NCBI GenBank assembly: GCA_938028745.1
Contig: CALIZL010000081.1
Location: 1-7,091, forward strand
DNA: 7,091 bases
DNA from: an uncultured Prevotella sp.
GTDB taxonomy: Bacteria > Bacteroidota > Bacteroidia > Bacteroidales > Bacteroidaceae
Reading direction: 5' to 3'
A model generated the notes under the pieces. That model saw only the letters and a program-made list of their open reading frames with translations. It had not been told where the DNA came from and searched no databases. Below are positions 6,734 through 7,091 of this stretch, in pieces. The position numbers and the translations under genes were made by a program. How positions within the stretch are numbered: position 1 is the first letter of the stretch; each line of letters starts with the position of its first letter.

Positions 6734-6836
6734 TGAGACCTCTGCAAAAGTCTTTTTACACCTAAAAGCTACTATTGACAATCAGTGAATTATATTTATG
6801 ATTTCACTATCTATATGAGGTTTTGCAGAGGTTTCA
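6734..6836. mobile_element. 103-bp MITE-like element with 16-bp inverted ends
   Basis: TGAGACCTCTGCAAAA (6734-6749) and its inverted copy (6821-6836; reverse complement TGAAACCTCTGCAAAA) match at 15 of 16 positions and enclose 71 bp of AT-rich DNA. The ends resemble the inverted termini of insertion sequences I associate with Bacteroidota, but I cannot name one. No clear target duplication is visible. The left end is only 4 bp from the hsdR start codon, so the element probably separates hsdR from any older promoter. An invertible promoter segment is another possibility, but no TAnnTTTG element lies inside. A nested 6-bp inverted pair (AGTGAA 6784-6789, TTCACT 6803-6808) is also present. Confidence 0.5.
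6775..6802 (+). promoter_or_regulatory. Possible sigma70-style promoter inside the element
   Basis: TTGACA (6775-6780), a 16-bp spacer and TATGAT (6797-6802) are close to the E. coli sigma70 consensus and point rightward into the frame at 6815. Bacteroidota normally use a different consensus, and this AT-rich DNA makes chance matches more likely, so activity in the host is doubtful. It would matter only if the element came from, or moved into, another phylum. Confidence 0.2.
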
Positions 6837-7042
6837 ACAGATATAAAGCTATAGAAACTGGAGATTACTTTTATTGTCCTAATGCTTCTAACATAATGGA
6901 AACAGAAGAGCTAGAAGAGTATCTTAGCTTTAGAGAGATAGAAGAGGTTTGCAAACTTAATAAGTGGATTTTAGATTATAGTGGTTATCCTAACAATCCA
7001 AATAAGAATCTTATTAGTAATAGAAGTCATCTAGATTTTTAA
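6815..7042 (+). CDS. Short hypothetical protein, possibly 5'-truncated by the element
   Basis: A 75-residue frame from ATG 6815 (MRFCRGFNRYKAI) to TAA. An in-frame GTG at 6785 and an ATG at 6896 (METEELEEYLSF) are other starts. The first seven codons lie in the inverted repeat, so the N-terminus is probably created by the element and is not original. From about residue 9 the codons look natural and AT-rich. The middle is an acidic, probably helical stretch with many Glu residues (ETEELEEYLSFREIEEV), followed by KWILDYSGYPNNPNKN. There is no signal peptide, membrane segment or catalytic motif. Base composition is visibly more AT-rich than hsdR. It may be the end of a larger gene or a small accessory protein. 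Confidence 0.4.
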   Translation: MRFCRGFNRYKAIETGDYFYCPNASNIMETEELEEYLSFREIEEVCKLNKWILDYSGYPNNPNKNLISNRSHLDF

Positions 7043-7069
7043 AATCTCTACAAATTGAGAGGAGTCTAT

Positions 7070-7077
7070 TATCTTTG
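7070..7077 (+). promoter_or_regulatory. Possible -7 element of a promoter running off the right edge
   Basis: TATCTTTG matches the Bacteroidota -7 consensus TAnnTTTG and is identical to the -7 element of the EcoRI-like operon. It lies 28 bp after the stop of the preceding small frame, pointing out of the window. No TTG stands 19-21 bp upstream (the nearest is at 7055-7057), so the match is partial. Confidence 0.35.
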
Positions 7078-7091
7078 TACTGTAAAAACCA

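Overview
The window looks like an accessory (defence-type) region from a member of the Bacteroidota, perhaps Prevotella or a relative. The main support is promoter architecture: two elements of the form TTG-N19-TAnnTTTG, the signature of the Bacteroidota primary sigma factor, sit exactly at the edge of the restriction-modification operon. Ribosome-binding sites of the purine-rich Shine-Dalgarno type are mostly absent, which also fits. The genus is a guess.

Layout. Positions 1-1481 contain no convincing intact gene. They hold an array of seven 22-bp tandem repeats (436-589), a stretch that reads like a decayed gene (about 882-1296), and the promoter and leader of the next operon. Positions 1482-3363 (+) are an intact EcoRI-family type II system: the endonuclease (1482-2318), then 19 bp later the adenine methyltransferase (2338-3363). 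Both keep the known catalytic residues and should act on GAATTC. No GAATTC occurs in the window. A consensus promoter on the minus strand overlaps the endonuclease start codon and would make RNA antisense to the operon leader.

Positions 3364-3621 are intergenic, between convergent genes, and carry one small unexplained open frame on the minus strand. Positions 3622-6729 (-) are hsdR, the motor/nuclease subunit of a type I system closest, from memory, to the EcoR124I (type IC) family. It is split by one in-frame TGA codon at 6067-6069, in place of an arginine in EcoR124I. This separates the nuclease domain from the two helicase domains. Neither hsdM nor hsdS is in the window. A small element bounded by near-identical 16-bp inverted repeats (6734-6836) lies 4 bp upstream of the hsdR start codon. 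Beyond it are a short AT-rich (+) coding frame (6815-7042) and a possible promoter running off the right edge.

Together these suggest a functional type II system next to a type I restriction subunit that has probably been lost by mutation and perhaps also had its promoter displaced. I did not find a clearly new multi-gene system. The most notable points are the antisense promoter on the EcoRI-like operon, the double lesion of hsdR, and the 22-bp repeat array. Comparisons with EcoRI, M.EcoRI and EcoR124I HsdR were made by eye from remembered sequences, not by database search.
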